In this document: in pieces, positions 11,901 through 25,300 of the stretch | How the letters are laid out: each line of letters opens with the position of its first letter | Numbering within the stretch: the stretch's first letter is position 1 | From: Gymnogyps californianus | Taxonomy: Eukaryota; Chordata; Aves; Accipitriformes; Cathartidae | Reading direction: 5' to 3' | Length of the DNA: 64,000 bases | Assembly: GCF_018139145.2 (NCBI RefSeq) | Contig: NC_059475.1 | Location: 5,307,437 to 5,371,436 of the forward strand | Made by a program: the position numbers and the translations under genes | The notes under the pieces: model-generated | What the model was told of the DNA's origin: nothing | Databases searched by the model: none | The model's input: the letters and a program-made list of their open reading frames with translations, nothing else

Positions 11901-14900
11901 ATCTGCTGAACTGGTGAGACAGTCAGAAAAATCAGAAGCTTAAAGACAGTGCTCTAAAACCTCTAAGTAAACAGCAGAAACCTATGGATATTTTAAATCC
12001 TAGCTTGAAAGTCCATGAAGACAAACTTGATTTTCAACCTTGGCTTATCAAAATCATCGGTTTCAGGGATGTAGTCACTACTTTCTAGTAATAAGTATTA
12101 TGAGAGCAAGGATTTTTGAAGGAGACTGAGGGATTTAGGAACCCTGTATATTTGGCTATTAGGTCATCAAGGGCATTTAAAACCATTAATGTTTGTAGCT
12201 GAATTAAAGTCATATTTGTTAAACTTGTTTCTATTTTATCCTTGCAAACCGTAGACACACAGAATAAAATCAGGTTTTGAAACTCTGTCATTTCAACAAT
12301 CTGCACTAGTAGTTTTTTTAGCAATGTATTAAAAACGAGTCTACAAAGCACAGACTTCCATTAAAATGTTTAGCATCTCTCTATAAACAAGCAAGACAAA
12401 AAACCCCGTATAATTTCAGCCTCAAAACACTTTAGGGAAAGCAACAGGAAAGAACAAAATCCATGCCTGTGTGCTGGGTGTAGGGGTACATCTGTATGTG
12501 TGTGTGCAAACACACACTGTGAAGCACCAACTTGATTATATTAGACGGATCTCTGTACTAGCAAATTATTTCTACCAGTGAAAATTACAGAAGCCTTTGA
12601 TCTGTGGTTCCAAGCAAAGGGGAAACAGATTAATTGCCAACCCAGGCATTTTCCACACACTGTTTTGTGCTTCCCACAAATGCCACGATGAGGTCAGCCA
12701 TTTGAAAAGGGAATATACACAGGTTGCAGGAGGGAGAACTATGAAGAGTACTCCTCAGAAGGCAGTTTATGAACAGGCTTGAGTGGTTAGGCTTGCAGCC
12801 TAACCAAAAGCAATGGACACCTCCTATGTGTTTTATTTCCATATGAATCTGGCAAGAATTGGCCTCACCACATCCTCTAGAAATCAGTTCTCTCAGGTGA
12901 AAAATCCCAGCCTTCACTTTGGTGTCTTTACTGAACTGATAGTGATGTCTAGAGCTGTTAATTCTTATGTTCACAAGGTCAAATTTCTTTAAAAACATGA
13001 ATATGGCCACAGTGCTTCAGAACACAGGATCCTCTAGCCCAGGATCCTGTCTGTACCAGGTGCCAAAAGAGCACCTAGGGAAGGATTTCAGACCAAGGCG
13101 ATCACACTGAATTACTTTCCAGGTACTTTCACTATTTCCAGATGAAGAGATCATCTCTACACACATAGAAACCCTCAGTGGATTTCTCTTCCCTGCAACT
13201 CTCTAGCTTCCCCTTGATCCCATACGAGGTTTTAGCATCCCCAAACCAATGAGCTTGCCAGCTACCTTCCTCTGACGGCATCAATATAGGCATAAAAGAA
13301 TTTACACCGACACTACAAGCGAAAAGGATTGACAAATAGCAGCCCTTCAGCTGCTGAAACAAGAATATGAAAAGAGGTTGATTTAAATAGATTTCTATCA
13401 CATGCAATTGCAAAGTAATCAAGGGTTCTGAACAACAACAATGACGACTCTTAAAATAACGATTAAAAGTCAGGCTCAGCTTTAGCTGTCTAAAGGTTAC
13501 ATGTCTAATCTAAATTATTATTATTTCTTTATGCTATATCTATAGATAGGAATATATATAGCAAGGCAACTTACTCCAGAAGACAACTCAAATCCACCCT
13601 ATGACAGGTGGTTTCTGGAAGTGCCTAGGAAATTAACAGGAGCATATCTGTTCTTGCAGCAACTCTTTTACTCTTTGCTTCATTCATTTTTTTTTTTAAA
13701 ATTGCTTGATTACATAAAATAATTCTGTTTATAAGAAAATACCAGAATTGTTTCCTAGTACCACATTCCTTAAAATATTTATTGCTGGAGGAGTCTCAAA
13801 AAAGCTATAGGATAAACCACTGCTACAGTAGAAGGGTGAAGTTCAGACAAAACCCACATAATTAGCATTTATTTTGTTGCTAAAAGAAATGTCTGACATG
13901 AGGGTTTTTCTTTAAAAGAAAGATTACCCTTGGTTACTACAGGAGAGATTATATCACTAGAAGTCCGCTGCTGGAGTAATGTTTATGATGCCTTCACACT
14001 TAAATGGGTTTCCTTCAGTAATGCTACAGAGCAGCTGGCTTTCCAGAGATATGATATAATCTTCTTCTATTTAATTGAGCACCTGAACTTGGTGGAACAT
14101 TCAGGAGAGGCTGTTCAGGTGCAGCTTATCTGGACTCTAGGATCTACACATATTTATACACTGCATTAGATTTTCCAAAACAGGCTCTTATTCCTTAATT
14201 CCTCCCTTCTACTTGACAAATATTTGCAACTCTTATTACAGCTATTTTGCAACAGGCCATATTACAGTTGAATGTAAATCATCACACAAAATCAGAATCC
14301 TGGTTACTTCATACTAAAAAAAATTATTTAATTTTGCTCAGCAGTTAGGCTAATACGTTATAATTCTCACCACTTTGGGTTTTTTTTCATTTCAGAACTA
14401 CAGCTATGAAAGAAAATGTCTGAAAATAAATCTTTTCTTCGGTACATAGGGTCATTTCATCAGACAGTGACAAATGTGTCAGTGTGCAACATACGAATCA
14501 CCTCAATATGTGGGAGACTCAAGGTCCTTTTGCTTTGTTTTTATTCACTAAAGAGATTTTCAGACTAACATGTACCTTAAAAAATTGTTTTATGCTTTCT
14601 ATCCACTCATGTATTTGTGGCAACACAATCGTTGCCATGTACATCTTAAAAAACAATTTGTTGCTTAACACTGAAAAGCACAGAAGTTGGAATGACGGTC
14701 TGTATGTTTTCTTATTTTAAACTTTCTGTTATTAAACAGTGTTTATGTAGAAAACAGACTACCTTATGAGACAGCAGGAAAGCCACCACCACTACGAAAT
14801 TAAATAAAAGATTATATTGTAAGTGATATTCTATACACTTACTATAATAAATAAGTAAACAAACACTTATATGTCTGTATGGAAAAAAACCCCATCTATA

Positions 14901-14989
14901 TTCATCACAGCAGTGGATGCAGCTCAATTTGCAGTTACACAACTTTAAATTAGGATTTACTTTACTGACGCCAGTGTAATTCTGCTGTC
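8902..14989. other. AT-rich non-coding sequence, no gene recognised
   Basis: The longest open frames are on the minus strand, at 10306-10695 (129 codons) and 12630-13010 (126 codons). Neither shows a domain, repeat pattern or recognisable family, and both lie in sequence that looks no different from its surroundings. A weak CR1-like end phrase (CTGGACCAGATGACCC) occurs at 11838-11853, but the sequence around it does not continue the match. A (GT)n/(CA)n micro-hairpin occurs at 12500-12517. Confidence 0.5.
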
Positions 14990-15520
14990 ACACTGACATG
15001 AGACGGGAGCTCAGCTGACCCCTCAACCAGTCTGGATCCCTTTGTACTGTCGGCCTGTTTTTCCTCCGATGCACTGGTCCCATTGCCCAGATTCAATGTG
15101 TGCATGTCAGTCAGTTCCCAGGTGCCAAGTGGGAGCAAAGAAATCAGTTAACCTACTGGGGACACGGGGACGTGGCAAATCCTGGGTGAAGATGGCCCCA
15201 GGCTCTCCCCTTTCCCCAGAGCAGGTCTTCAGCAGCCATCCCTCAGGGGCGAAGCTGGAGAGAAACAACTGGTTCTTCAAACGAGTCTAGCCCTCTCCAC
15301 TCTCGTGGTTGTATGAGGCAGACATCTCTCCCAGCTGTCATCCTCCAGGCTCTCCCATCCTAGATGGCAGCAGAAATGCAGACGGGTGACCTCAGGCCCT
15401 CACCTCTCCTTCCAGGTTAGGAGGGTTCGGTAATACCAGATGGCTCTTGCACCACTGCAGCTGGACCTCCTCTCTTCCCACCCGGCCAGTAACGTGCACC
15501 AAGCTCTACATTAGGATCTC
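14990..15520. other. GC-richer patch with several CpGs
   Basis: This stretch is visibly richer in G and C than the kilobases on either side, with scattered CpGs (for example GACACGGGGACGTGG near 15158). It is too short and too CpG-poor to call a CpG island by eye. One open frame (15042-15290, +, 82 codons) has no recognisable similarity. It could be a regulatory patch, an old unrecognised repeat or a composition fluctuation. Confidence 0.35.
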
Positions 15521-18500
15521 ATGAGAGGTTCTTACAGCACTAAACAGGTTTACAGGATGTTTATTTTTCTTCAGGAATGAATTGGGAAGATGTTTTTATT
15601 GTGTTTATATAACCCTAACGGAGTGCTGAACTCGAACAGACAGACTGTTCAAGGCTTTTCTTGGCTACACTTTCAGCGCCTACACCAGATCAGATTCCAC
15701 TTTCTCCCTCTCATCTTTTTACACCTTTGATTCCTCACTTCTGGTCTCCTTCCCCAAAAGACTCACTAACTTCTCTTTCCTGATCCAAAACAGAGTTGCA
15801 GAGAGAACTACTTACTCCATCCATCAGTTGGGCCCCTAACTCCACTCCTTTTCCATGTTGGTGTTTTTCTTCTGAAACTAATGAGAATTATTACCTGAAG
15901 ATCGATTTCCTCACCTCTTTGCCCCAGAAATTGTTCCGTTTTTAAAATGAAGTCAGACATCCACCTCATCATAATCCATATTTTCTGAGATACTGAGAGA
16001 GATTTCAGGAAAACCAAAAGACATTTTAGGGAACAGAAAAAAAGGAGACATGAAATATATTAGGATACTTTCAATCTGAAAATTATTGATAGGTAAAGAA
16101 CTTCAGAAAGGCAACACACAGAAATACCTGTAAAACAGTATTTTGCTTTAGAACTGTCAATGTCTGTTTTATTTTCATATCCCACTATAGACCAGGTCTG
16201 AAAACTTCTGCTTATATGCACATGAGAAATATTCCCAAGGATATTCATTAGGGATACATTATTTGGTTGTGCGATAATGAAAATGACTTATGAATTATCA
16301 TGATGAGAAAGAGAACACACTAAGCTTTGGAAAAACAAATATGTATCTGTAATGATCCTAGTTATATATCATTTAAGAAATATCACCACCTAAGCAGGTA
16401 CTAAGCAAGCACCATTTTCTGTGATTCCACTAAACAGATGTCAGTGTCAGGTTAATCTTTCTACTAATAAGTTTAATGCCAAGTGTCTATAAAATCTTAG
16501 AATATATACTGCACGCAACCCTTGTAGAAATCAAACATATATGCACAGGAAGCGTTCAACAATAATGTCTGTTTATATCTTAAAGGTTGCTTAAAATTAT
16601 GTGAAGTCACTCAAGAAGAATTGGTTTATCGTGTATCTTCCAGAAAATGCTTATTTTTTTGTAAAAAAAATTGAAAACCAAGAGTTTTATGAGAAAACTG
16701 TGAATTTTGTTTCAAAAAATACTTTACGTGAGAGACAATTGAACAGTTAAATCTCCATTTTCAAGCAAAGGGGCTCCCTAACGTTCTCTTTTGCTGAGCC
16801 ATGAAAAACGACAGATCCTAACCACAGTGAATCAAAAGAGATGTAGTTTAGATCCCACATGCAAGACGAGAAAAGAAGCAATCTTTTCTCTAATGACCAG
16901 TGGCACTTTTTTTAAGGCATACAAACAACCGTAACTATAAATTACTTTCTCTTATTTGTCACACCCGACATCATGAAGAACACCAGAGATTCATTATATT
17001 GCATCTCTACTTTCAGGCGCGGGAGGAATGAAGCCTTTGAGCAATGCCTATCACATCTGGAAAGGTGGGGCGGGAAGGATTCTTCCCAAGCTGAAAATCA
17101 GAAAGCCATCTGAAGTTTTAAAACTTAATACCACAGCTGTGAAAATGTTAAGTAAGATGCTTAGGAATTTACTACATGGGATGTGACTAGTACCTGATTT
17201 AGAAGTCATTCACATACACCTCTGCAACAATACTAACGATCCCAGTCCTGTAAAAAGCGTGCAGTTATATGGCTTCAGCCTCAAACTGAGTAATTCCTTT
17301 AGTTAATGAGAACCCCATACTGTTACCTTGGGGAATTGTAAAAGTCAACACTAAACGATCCATTTTATCTGTAATTCTGAAAGTACCAGTCAGGATTAAA
17401 CTGTAATCATGACGTGTTATTAGATCAGTATATTTCTGACTAATGCTTGGCTGCAGGAGGATTTATCACAAGTTCAGTTACATCTAATGCTTTCTCACTT
17501 GGATTGCTCCCTGCAGAGCTAATCGGATCTCAATGGAAGTTTATGGGAAATTCAGCTACTAAAGTGACAGATGTAGAAGTCTTATCTGTCCCTTCTTTCT
17601 GACCTGTATTTTCTCCTTTTTGCTTTTCCTTAAAAGAGTCCTTTTTTTAGGTTTACTTCTGCACCAGTTTTGGTTTCTATTAATTTTCCTTTTGTTCCTC
17701 CTCTCTCTCTTCCCCCCCCTTCTCTACCACTGTTTTATTTTCTAAGCTAGCCAGCTCATTGTAGTACAAAGTTGAGGCAGATCGTAGTTGCACCATACAC
17801 CAGAAGAATATCCCCTCCTTTTTTAAGGTGTCCACATAATTCCCTGAGGAAATATCCTTTATAATGACTCAAAGCAAAGAAACTGAGAGGTACTGGGAGA
17901 GGGCCATCCTTCCAGGGGCAATGATACACACACACTCCCACAAAGGCTCAGAACACCAACCAGGAGCTGCTGGTTTCTAAATTTATGAACAGTGCAAGCA
18001 ACTGTCAGAAAACATCTGTGAAAGACCAGGCAGGATATAGCCTTGAAAAATAAGTATCCTTATTGAACCTGTATGGTTATCCTTGCATGTTTTGGATGAC
18101 TACAGTTGAATAAATGAATGAGCAGGCAGCTGGGACAATTTTCTGTGATACTGCAATCTGTATGATCCTGATTTTTTATAGACTCTGCACATTCAAGGAG
18201 GCCTGAAAAAATATAGGCATTCAGTTATGAAAGCCTCAGTATTCAAAATACATTTGAAATATATAGCTACACTTCGGCCTGCTGTAAATCAGTGCCTCTC
18301 TGCTGTTTGAAGTTAAGATGTATCTCATCCAGCTGAGGATGAAAATGCATCAAGTTACAGACTGTTCCACCACACTGGCTAGCAAGGGCACTACTATTAG
18401 TGACCTAGATCTGAAAAGCCGAATTATTAGGACCCAGAGTCACTATCAGGCCTAATATTAAAGTATACTATTTCCCGATTCCCAGCAGTACAATGAAGTT

Positions 18501-18989
18501 ACAAGCAGGTACCTTAGCATATAAGAATGTATCCTATTCCTAGTAAGATTAACTTGCTACTGATGCTGTACATGGAAATGCTCACAGCCCCCATTAATCC
18601 TTAAATATCAGAGATTAAGTTTTATCAACTATGTTTAACAGATGTGGTACCTTCCCACTCCAATACTAACAGATCAAATATCTAAAACCATGCAACAGAA
18701 AAAGAGCAAAACAAAAGGAGCTGGCTGCCAAAACTAAATAAGAACACTAGCATCGAAAAGATGATAGAAGATGTGGTTTTTTGGTTTTGCTTTTTTATAA
18801 AGATGGAAGATGGGAGAGACTGGAAGAGTTGATGGAGCATGTGGTTGAGCATATAGGTTGAGATGAGGTACTTTTCTAGTAATGAAGTGATAAAAACTCC
18901 ATCTTAGGGAAAAAAAAAAGGCAAATGGAATAAGCCAACTAGGGTAGGAAATAATGGAGAACACTTCTTAAGAAATTGTAATTAAGCAA
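15521..18989. other. AT-rich non-coding sequence, no gene recognised
   Basis: No open frame above about 80 codons and no recognised repeat. A pyrimidine-rich tract (CT repeats then a run of C) lies at about 17698-17720. Confidence 0.55.
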
Positions 18990-19524
18990 GACATGCAAAA
19001 AGAGGGAGCTAAGCCAAGACCAAGTATATCTAATACAAATGTTAGGAGTCTAAAAGGTCTAGTATGAGGAAGAATCTTTAAACAAAGATACTAATGGAAA
19101 AAGTACAGCAGGAATTTAGTGGAAGGATTATAACAAAAAGTGGTATAATGTCAGGAAAAAAACTAAGTACAATTGAAAGCACAGATCATACTGACAGAGG
19201 AGAAAGAAAAACAAAAGTTAAAGAATAGTTATTGTCAAGATGTGAGGATTGCCAATCAGTGCCTGAATCAGAAATTTTGTGGTACTAAAATACCTAATCA
19301 GAATGGGACGGTAACAAGCAAATGCAAAGGAACATTAGAGAGGGTATGAAGGCAGTGAATACATGTCCAGGTAAACTACATAAATATCACTTCAGATACT
19401 AGTGTGTAACATGATTTTTACACATCATAAGGAATTTTTCTTCAACATTTGTTTTATGACTTTTTTTTAATGACTCTACTAGGCAGAGAACCCATAGGAA
19501 GAAGAGTAATCCCTGTTGAATAGT
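18990..19524 (+). mobile_element. Probable 5' part of ancient CR1/L3-like LINE
   Basis: Around 19030-19055 the translation reads TNVRSLKG, close to the 'TNARSLKNK' start of the CR1/L3 endonuclease domain. Further on (about 19180-19220) a charged DHTDRGERK stretch resembles the region before the 'GGGVALYV' block. The frames are broken. The orientation and position fit the ORF2 remnant that resumes after the LTR at 20131, so I infer one element split by the LTR. The left boundary is uncertain. Confidence 0.4.
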
Positions 19525-19788
19525 TGTCCTGGTTTCGGCTGGGACAGAGTTAACTTTCTTTTTAGTAGCTGGTACAGTGCTGGGTTTTGGATTTAGTGTG
19601 AGAATGATGTTGATAACACTCCGATGTTTTAGTTGTTGCTAAGTAGCGCTTATCTTAAGCCAAGGACTTTTCAGTTCCCCATGCTCTGCCAGCAAGCAGG
19701 TGTGCAAGGAGCTGGGAGGGAGCAGAGCCGGGGCAGCTGACCCAGAGTAGCCAAAGGGGTATTCCATACCATGGAACGTCATGCCCAG

Positions 19789-19796
19789 TATATAAA
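19789..19796 (+). promoter_or_regulatory. LTR TATA box
   Basis: TATATAAA sits about 265 bases into the LTR, at the place of the U3 core promoter, and is intact in this copy. Confidence 0.7.
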
Positions 19797-20000
19797 CAGG
19801 GGGGAGTTGGCCAGGAGGTGCGGATCACGGCTCGGGAACTAACTGGGCATCGGTCAGCGGGTGGTGAGCAATTACATTGTGCATCACTGTTTTTTTTTTT
19901 TTCCTTCCCCCCCTTCCTTATTTGTTATATTCCTTTTCATTACGATTATTATTATTGTATTTCATTATTACTATTGTTAGTATTATATTTTACTGTAGTT

Positions 20001-20006
20001 ATTAAA
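20001..20006 (+). terminator. LTR polyadenylation signal (ATTAAA)
   Basis: ATTAAA is followed by CTGTTCTTATCTCAACCCATGAG, whose counterpart in the second LTR follows the same signal. This marks the R region end of the LTR. Confidence 0.6.
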
Positions 20007-20130
20007 CTGTTCTTATCTCAACCCATGAGTTCTACTTTTTTTTCTCTTTCCTCCTCCTCACCCCACTGGGAGAGGGAAGGGGGAAGCAGCTGCGTGGTGC
20101 TGAGTTGCTGACTAGGGTTAAACCACGACA

Positions 20131-22330
20131 ATAGCATACAGCCAGTACAGTGTACACAAAAGCTTCTTGTAGGATGTAACTTACAAAAGTCATTCTGTAA
20201 TAACAACTATGAAATATTTAAATACTTTTTTTTTTGTAGGAGAGAGAAAAAAGTTACCTTTAAAACTACGGGCTAGCTTTAAAAAGGAGAGGGTAAAACA
20301 CTGCAGCATGGAGTTGGTTATGGGGTTTCATCAGCTTACAGCGATGTATATCTCGTTTCAGAAATGAGTAAAACAAGATCAAAAATGAGATAAAACACTT
20401 AAACTGGAAAATGAAAGAGCATTTCAGTCGTTACTAATAAGTAATTCTAAAATGAAAAAATCTAAGAAAAGATTAACTGATTAATTAAAAACGGAATCAG
20501 ATATGTCAGACTAAAAAAGATGTTGAGCAGCAAAGCACAAAATGGCACAAAGTAGAAACAGCTGCATCCCCTTTACTTTATATCCGCCTCCTCTCACAAC
20601 ACTTCAGAAAAAGAAAGTCTCCCAGGTGGGGCTATTCGAAGATCAAGGCATAAAAGGAGCACTCAAAAATAATGTAAAAGCAGAAAAGCTAAATTAATTT
20701 ATTGCACTGGTGTTCACTAAAGGCATCAGTGAGATTCCTCCATCACAGACTTCAAAGATACTTCAGTAAAAGGGCTGTCGTAAACAGGAACTATCAGTAG
20801 AAGCAGTTTAAGATCAAATCAACAGAACTGACAAAAATCCCCTGGACTACTACATGGTCTTCATCTTAGGAACCCGGATATGAAACTTCCAAGCAACAAT
20901 CTGTGGTATGTAAGTCATCACTTAAATGATCTTCAGTGTCAGAGGAACAGAAGGTAGTAAGTAAAAATGTATTTATTAGACATATGGATAGACATGATAT
21001 AATGGGAAAGAATGAACATAGCTTTTGTAGAAAAAAGTTATTTCCTACAAATCTCTTGAAGTTTGAAGGAGCCAATAGTCACATTACTGAGTAGATTGCA
21101 ATAGAATACGTTGAATGCCAAAGATTTTTTTGAGAAGTTTTATCATGAAATGCCGTTTAAGTGGACAATGGATAAAAGAGAAAGGTTTTTCATACACACA
21201 TAACAGCCACTAGGGTCATAATTAATCAAAAAATAAAATGAATAAATGAATAGTTTTCATAAAACAAGGAGATCACCAAGAAACCAAGGTTTTGGGGAGC
21301 ACTTCCTGAAAAAAACTTTGAAGGGAGTGAATGTTGCAGTGGTACAGTTTACTAATGATAGAAAATTACTGCAGATAATCAAATCTAAAAGCTGAGTGTG
21401 AAGAGTCACAGAAGGGTCTCATGGTACTTGAGTGGCTAATAATAAACTGGCAGATGAAATTGCTCATCAGTAAATTTAGATTAGCAAATATGGGAAAAAA
21501 ATTATCAGAGGCTAACTCAATATATAGAATGACTGGCTCTAAATTAATTATTTCCTGTGGAAAAGAATTCTTGAAGACATTCTGCATGAATCTCTAGATA
21601 TGCAATCTGAATGCTCAGAAGAAATTGCAAAGATGGTATAATTTTTTAAGAAAGGAACAGAGAACAAAACAGAATATACTGTTAATGCTACCTTATAGGT
21701 AGATGCCCATATTTCCTTTACGCTGAATGTAGTCTTACTTATGTTTTTCTAGTTGTAGTAAGTTCTTTGAAACATATATCATAAAATGACAATACAAATG
21801 ATGAAAGGTATGGAATGGCTTTTCTGAGGAACAATTAAATTGATTTTTCAAACTGCTGAGGAGATCTATATAATCATGAATGAACTGGAAAAGCTGACTG
21901 AGGTATGCTTATTTGCCTTTTCTCACAGTACATAATTCAGTAGTACCTGATTATCAGGAATCAGACTTAAAAGAAACTAAACAGTGCCTTCTTCCACACA
22001 ACACATGAATGAATTGGGGCACTACCATGAGCTATCATGAAAACCAGAAAATATAAATGTGCTCAAAAAAAAAAAAGAATCAATGAGACACATTCATGAA
22101 AGTTAGGTCCAATTAAACATTATAGCCCAGATGACATTTCTGGCTCAGGAATTTCTTGAACTGCTGGTTGCTGGAAGTTGAGAAGCCGTACAAGGCACGA
22201 TCACTATAGATTTGTTCTGGTTTTGATACGCTTTTCCTAGGCATCTGCTGGTGGTCACTATCAGAGACGACTGGGGAGCTAGCCCATCCTTGGCTCTGAC
22301 CCATCAAGGTACTTCTCACAGGAGTCAACA
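20131..22330 (+). mobile_element. Ancient CR1/L3-like LINE, ORF2 remnant and 3' UTR
   Basis: Translation fragments follow ORF2 order. Near 20690-20730 is EKLN.FIALVFTKG (the '[13 protein letters not shown]' block). Near 21010-21070 is N.EHSFCRKKLFPTNLLKF (the 'HGF.KG.SCLTNLLEF' block), followed by a decayed palm region. From about 22100 to 22330 the sequence follows the amniote CR1 3' UTR: CATTTCTGGCTCAGG, then a GCATCTGCTGGTGGTCACT box and TGGCTCTGACCCATCAAGG, equivalent to the 'TTTGGTCTGACCCAGTATGG' end. Many stops and indels make it much older than the copy at 41091-43450. The first 550 bases are the least certain part. Confidence 0.7.
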
Positions 22331-25300
22331 TCTTTATAGCAGCTCACAGATCTGAAACAGTACAAAGCCCTGAGGATCAAGTATGATGCTACAGAATGTG
22401 ATTAGAAAGCTCTCGTGCAGGAAAGAAAGAATACAAAAACACTCTCACAAACCGAAGACATCAGTCAGGTTTTGCTTCCCAGCAAAATCAATCGGCACCG
22501 GTGTGCCAAATATATACGGCTGTCTATGTGTTACCGTCAGTCCATCTGCTGCACGAGCCATACGTCAGTTGCTTTATTTAGGGTGCTAGGGAGAAAGAGG
22601 GAGATATCCTGAAAGGCAAATTAATTCTAATTGCTGTGACTGTTAAAAACTATCAGAAAACTAAACTTGCCAAGTAATATATTTATTAAAATGATGCACA
22701 TACTAAGAAGCAGAAATTTGCACAAGAATTGTATTAATTATGCAGTGGTATGGAAACAGTGGCTGTAAAATTTCACATCTGTCAATACAAACAGAACTTC
22801 TGAGTTGCTGCGAATAGCTTCACCCATACAGCTAACATTTCTACTGTGTCTTTTGCTTTTATCTTAGGCTTCTTCCATGTTTCTCTTATTCCATTCTGCC
22901 AGGGCTTATAGCTTAAAGCTGCTTCAGAAAATTCTTCCAAAAAGCCATTTCTAGTCCACTTCTCCTGAAGAGAAAGACTCCAAGTTTTTCCTGGTTAGCT
23001 CTAAGTATGGTGCTATTCAAGCATGTGATTTTTTTTATTTTCTGTTTTCCCACATTGCATTCCCTGATTGAACTCCCATTTAGACTGGAATTCTTCCAAA
23101 AATATCGCACCTTGCTTCCTGTTTGCAAGCTGTGTAGCATATTTTTGAGATTATCAAAAGAACAAATGAATATTCTTTATGAACCATGTCTGCTTTTTTT
23201 TCTTCCAAGTCCAAAGCCTTCTACAAATCTGAGAATTTAAAAATCATCCAAAGGTGATATTTTTACAGTGCATATCTGTATTTGTAGATGAATTCAAAGC
23301 CATCTTTATTCTATCTTTTGTGGTTTTTTAGCTACCCATCTTGGAACTAGCAGGCTTGAAGAATACTTTTGTCAACAGTTTTTAGGAGCTACTCCAGTAG
23401 AAATAAATCGTTAAAATTTCAGAGCAACCTAGCAATTTCTTCATTTCCTTCCATATCCCTCATCTAGCAATCAAGAAGTGAAATGACGTGGTAACTCCAC
23501 AGCACAACCACCCCCTCCCCACATACACACCTTCATCACATGGGAAATCATGAAGCAGTTAATTCTGTTTGAGTTCTATCGTCTTTTTGTAGAAGGACAG
23601 AGCAGAAGAAACGTCATACATCCTATAATCTTGGGGGCCGTAGGTTACACACATTTCAGGAGTCGGTTTCTAGCACTCAAAAGGGCCTGACCCTTAGCTC
23701 AGAGAAGTCAACATGCTTTTCTTAAAGCCCTATTTGCTGCAGCTAGAAGGGTATTGCTTCCAAATTGGTCGGAGATGGGATATTGCCACCACTCAAGCCC
23801 AAATATTTTCTAATGTAAATAAACTAAACCCTACTAATTCCTCACTTGAAAAAATGTGGTAAAATGATTAATGTAAGATGCATTAGAAAATCATTCAAGA
23901 GGTTGCTCTCTTATTTGCATGAAAATACTTGTTTTAAGTCAGTTATGAATAGCATAAAGCTAAATGTTCAAAAGTCAGGATTATTTTAAAATTAGGGCAA
24001 AATATGAGACTTAGTCACCTGTACAGCGTTCATTACTAAAGTTGTTGTTTACTTATATGAGACCAGATTCTTGCTTGCACTTTCTAGATGCTTGGTACCA
24101 TCCAAATGGTGCAGAGCAGTGGAGCACAGACACATCTCGCCAGATAGGAAGGTGCTCCTTTTGTAGCTGGGATAAAATAACATGAACAATCCTTAGACCA
24201 ACTGCTCCTAGATCTAAAGCCTTCACCTCAATGATGAGGGCAAATCAGCAGCAAAACAAAGATTCTGTGAGTTCTCAACAGGTTGAGGCTTGAAATGACT
24301 TAGCATAAATTAGAGAAGACCCAAAGCCACTGAGTCCAGTAACTCAATGTGTCTCCTGCTGCAAGCACCTTGCAACACAGATCAAGATCTGGATTAGCTA
24401 CTTCACAATGGTGTCTCTAGATCTAAAATAGTAAGTATTAATGAAGAAGCTTAATGAGTGTTGTCTTTCTAATGACTTTATTGTAGCAAGAGAAGTGTCC
24501 AAATCGGGAAACCAGGAGAGGACTAGCAGCGACTGAGATCCCTGCTGACAGCCTCAACAGAAAAGGCGTGATTAGCTCAGGTCCCCCAGGACAGATTAAG
24601 GTGTATTAGCAGAACGACATGAAAGAAACTGGCACTACTGCTGCTGACCTTACCGATTTCATGGAGAGAGAATTTCAGTCTCCAGATCTTTCAGCTTCAG
24701 CATTTTTAAGCAACGATAAACAGTCTCACTTCCAAAATAACTGCAATTTTAGAAGAAATAAATAGGGAACTCCTTGGCTAGTTTTTAATGGTTATTTCCA
24801 TTTCCCCCCCTTTCTCTTCATAGAATCACCAGCACGTGGGCATTTATGCAATTAACAAGCAGAAGCATATCACAGCACAGAATTAAGATTTAAAAATACA
24901 CAAATGCAGAAATATTAGACAAAATGACATGTAGTAGTTTCACCAGTTCTGCTATTTTAAAAGAAAATAAATGGAAAAGTCCCTGAAAAGACTATTCTCT
25001 CTTTAGCATATTAGATTTGCATATGTAGTGATCCATTTCAGAGTTGAACCATCAAACCCTAGGAGGCTAATTTATCCAATAGAACGTTATAATCAACCAT
25101 ATCAAATGCTCAGATCCTTAGAGACTGCAGGAGTTAAAAAAAAAAAAAAAGGTATTCATACAAATTCTTCTCTCATACATCCCTACAAAAGGATTTAATA
25201 CACTGAAACAGGGCAAGGCAGAAAATACTGGTCAACACAAGTGTGATGTGCTCCTCTCCTACAGTTGAATTCTTCCAGAAGAAAACTACTGAGTCCTTTG

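Larger units (their letters stand above)
19525..20130 (+). mobile_element. Solo LTR of an avian endogenous retrovirus (ERVL-like)
   Basis: A 606-bp element beginning TGTCCTGGTTTC and ending GGTTAAACCACGACA has the TG..CA termini of an LTR. Flanking 5-bp direct repeats are ATAGT (19520-19524) and ATAGC (20131-20135), one mismatch, as expected for a target duplication; five bases fits ERVL-type insertion. A TATA box (TATATAAA, 19789-19796) and a polyadenylation signal (ATTAAA, 20001-20006), about 205 bases further on, fix the + orientation. Between them is a T-rich then ATTATT-rich stretch. No gag, pol or env sequence lies on either side, so recombination has removed the internal region. It is a second copy of the family at 43924-44489. 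The open frame at 19818-20111 is only the LTR read in frame. Confidence 0.9.

Noticed and set aside
12630..13010. 126-codon open frame on the minus strand
   Set aside because: No known similarity, and it overlaps a + strand frame of equal weakness.
19818..20111. 97-codon open frame
   Set aside because: It lies wholly inside the solo LTR and is a by-product of it; the same is true of 44033-44311 in the second LTR.
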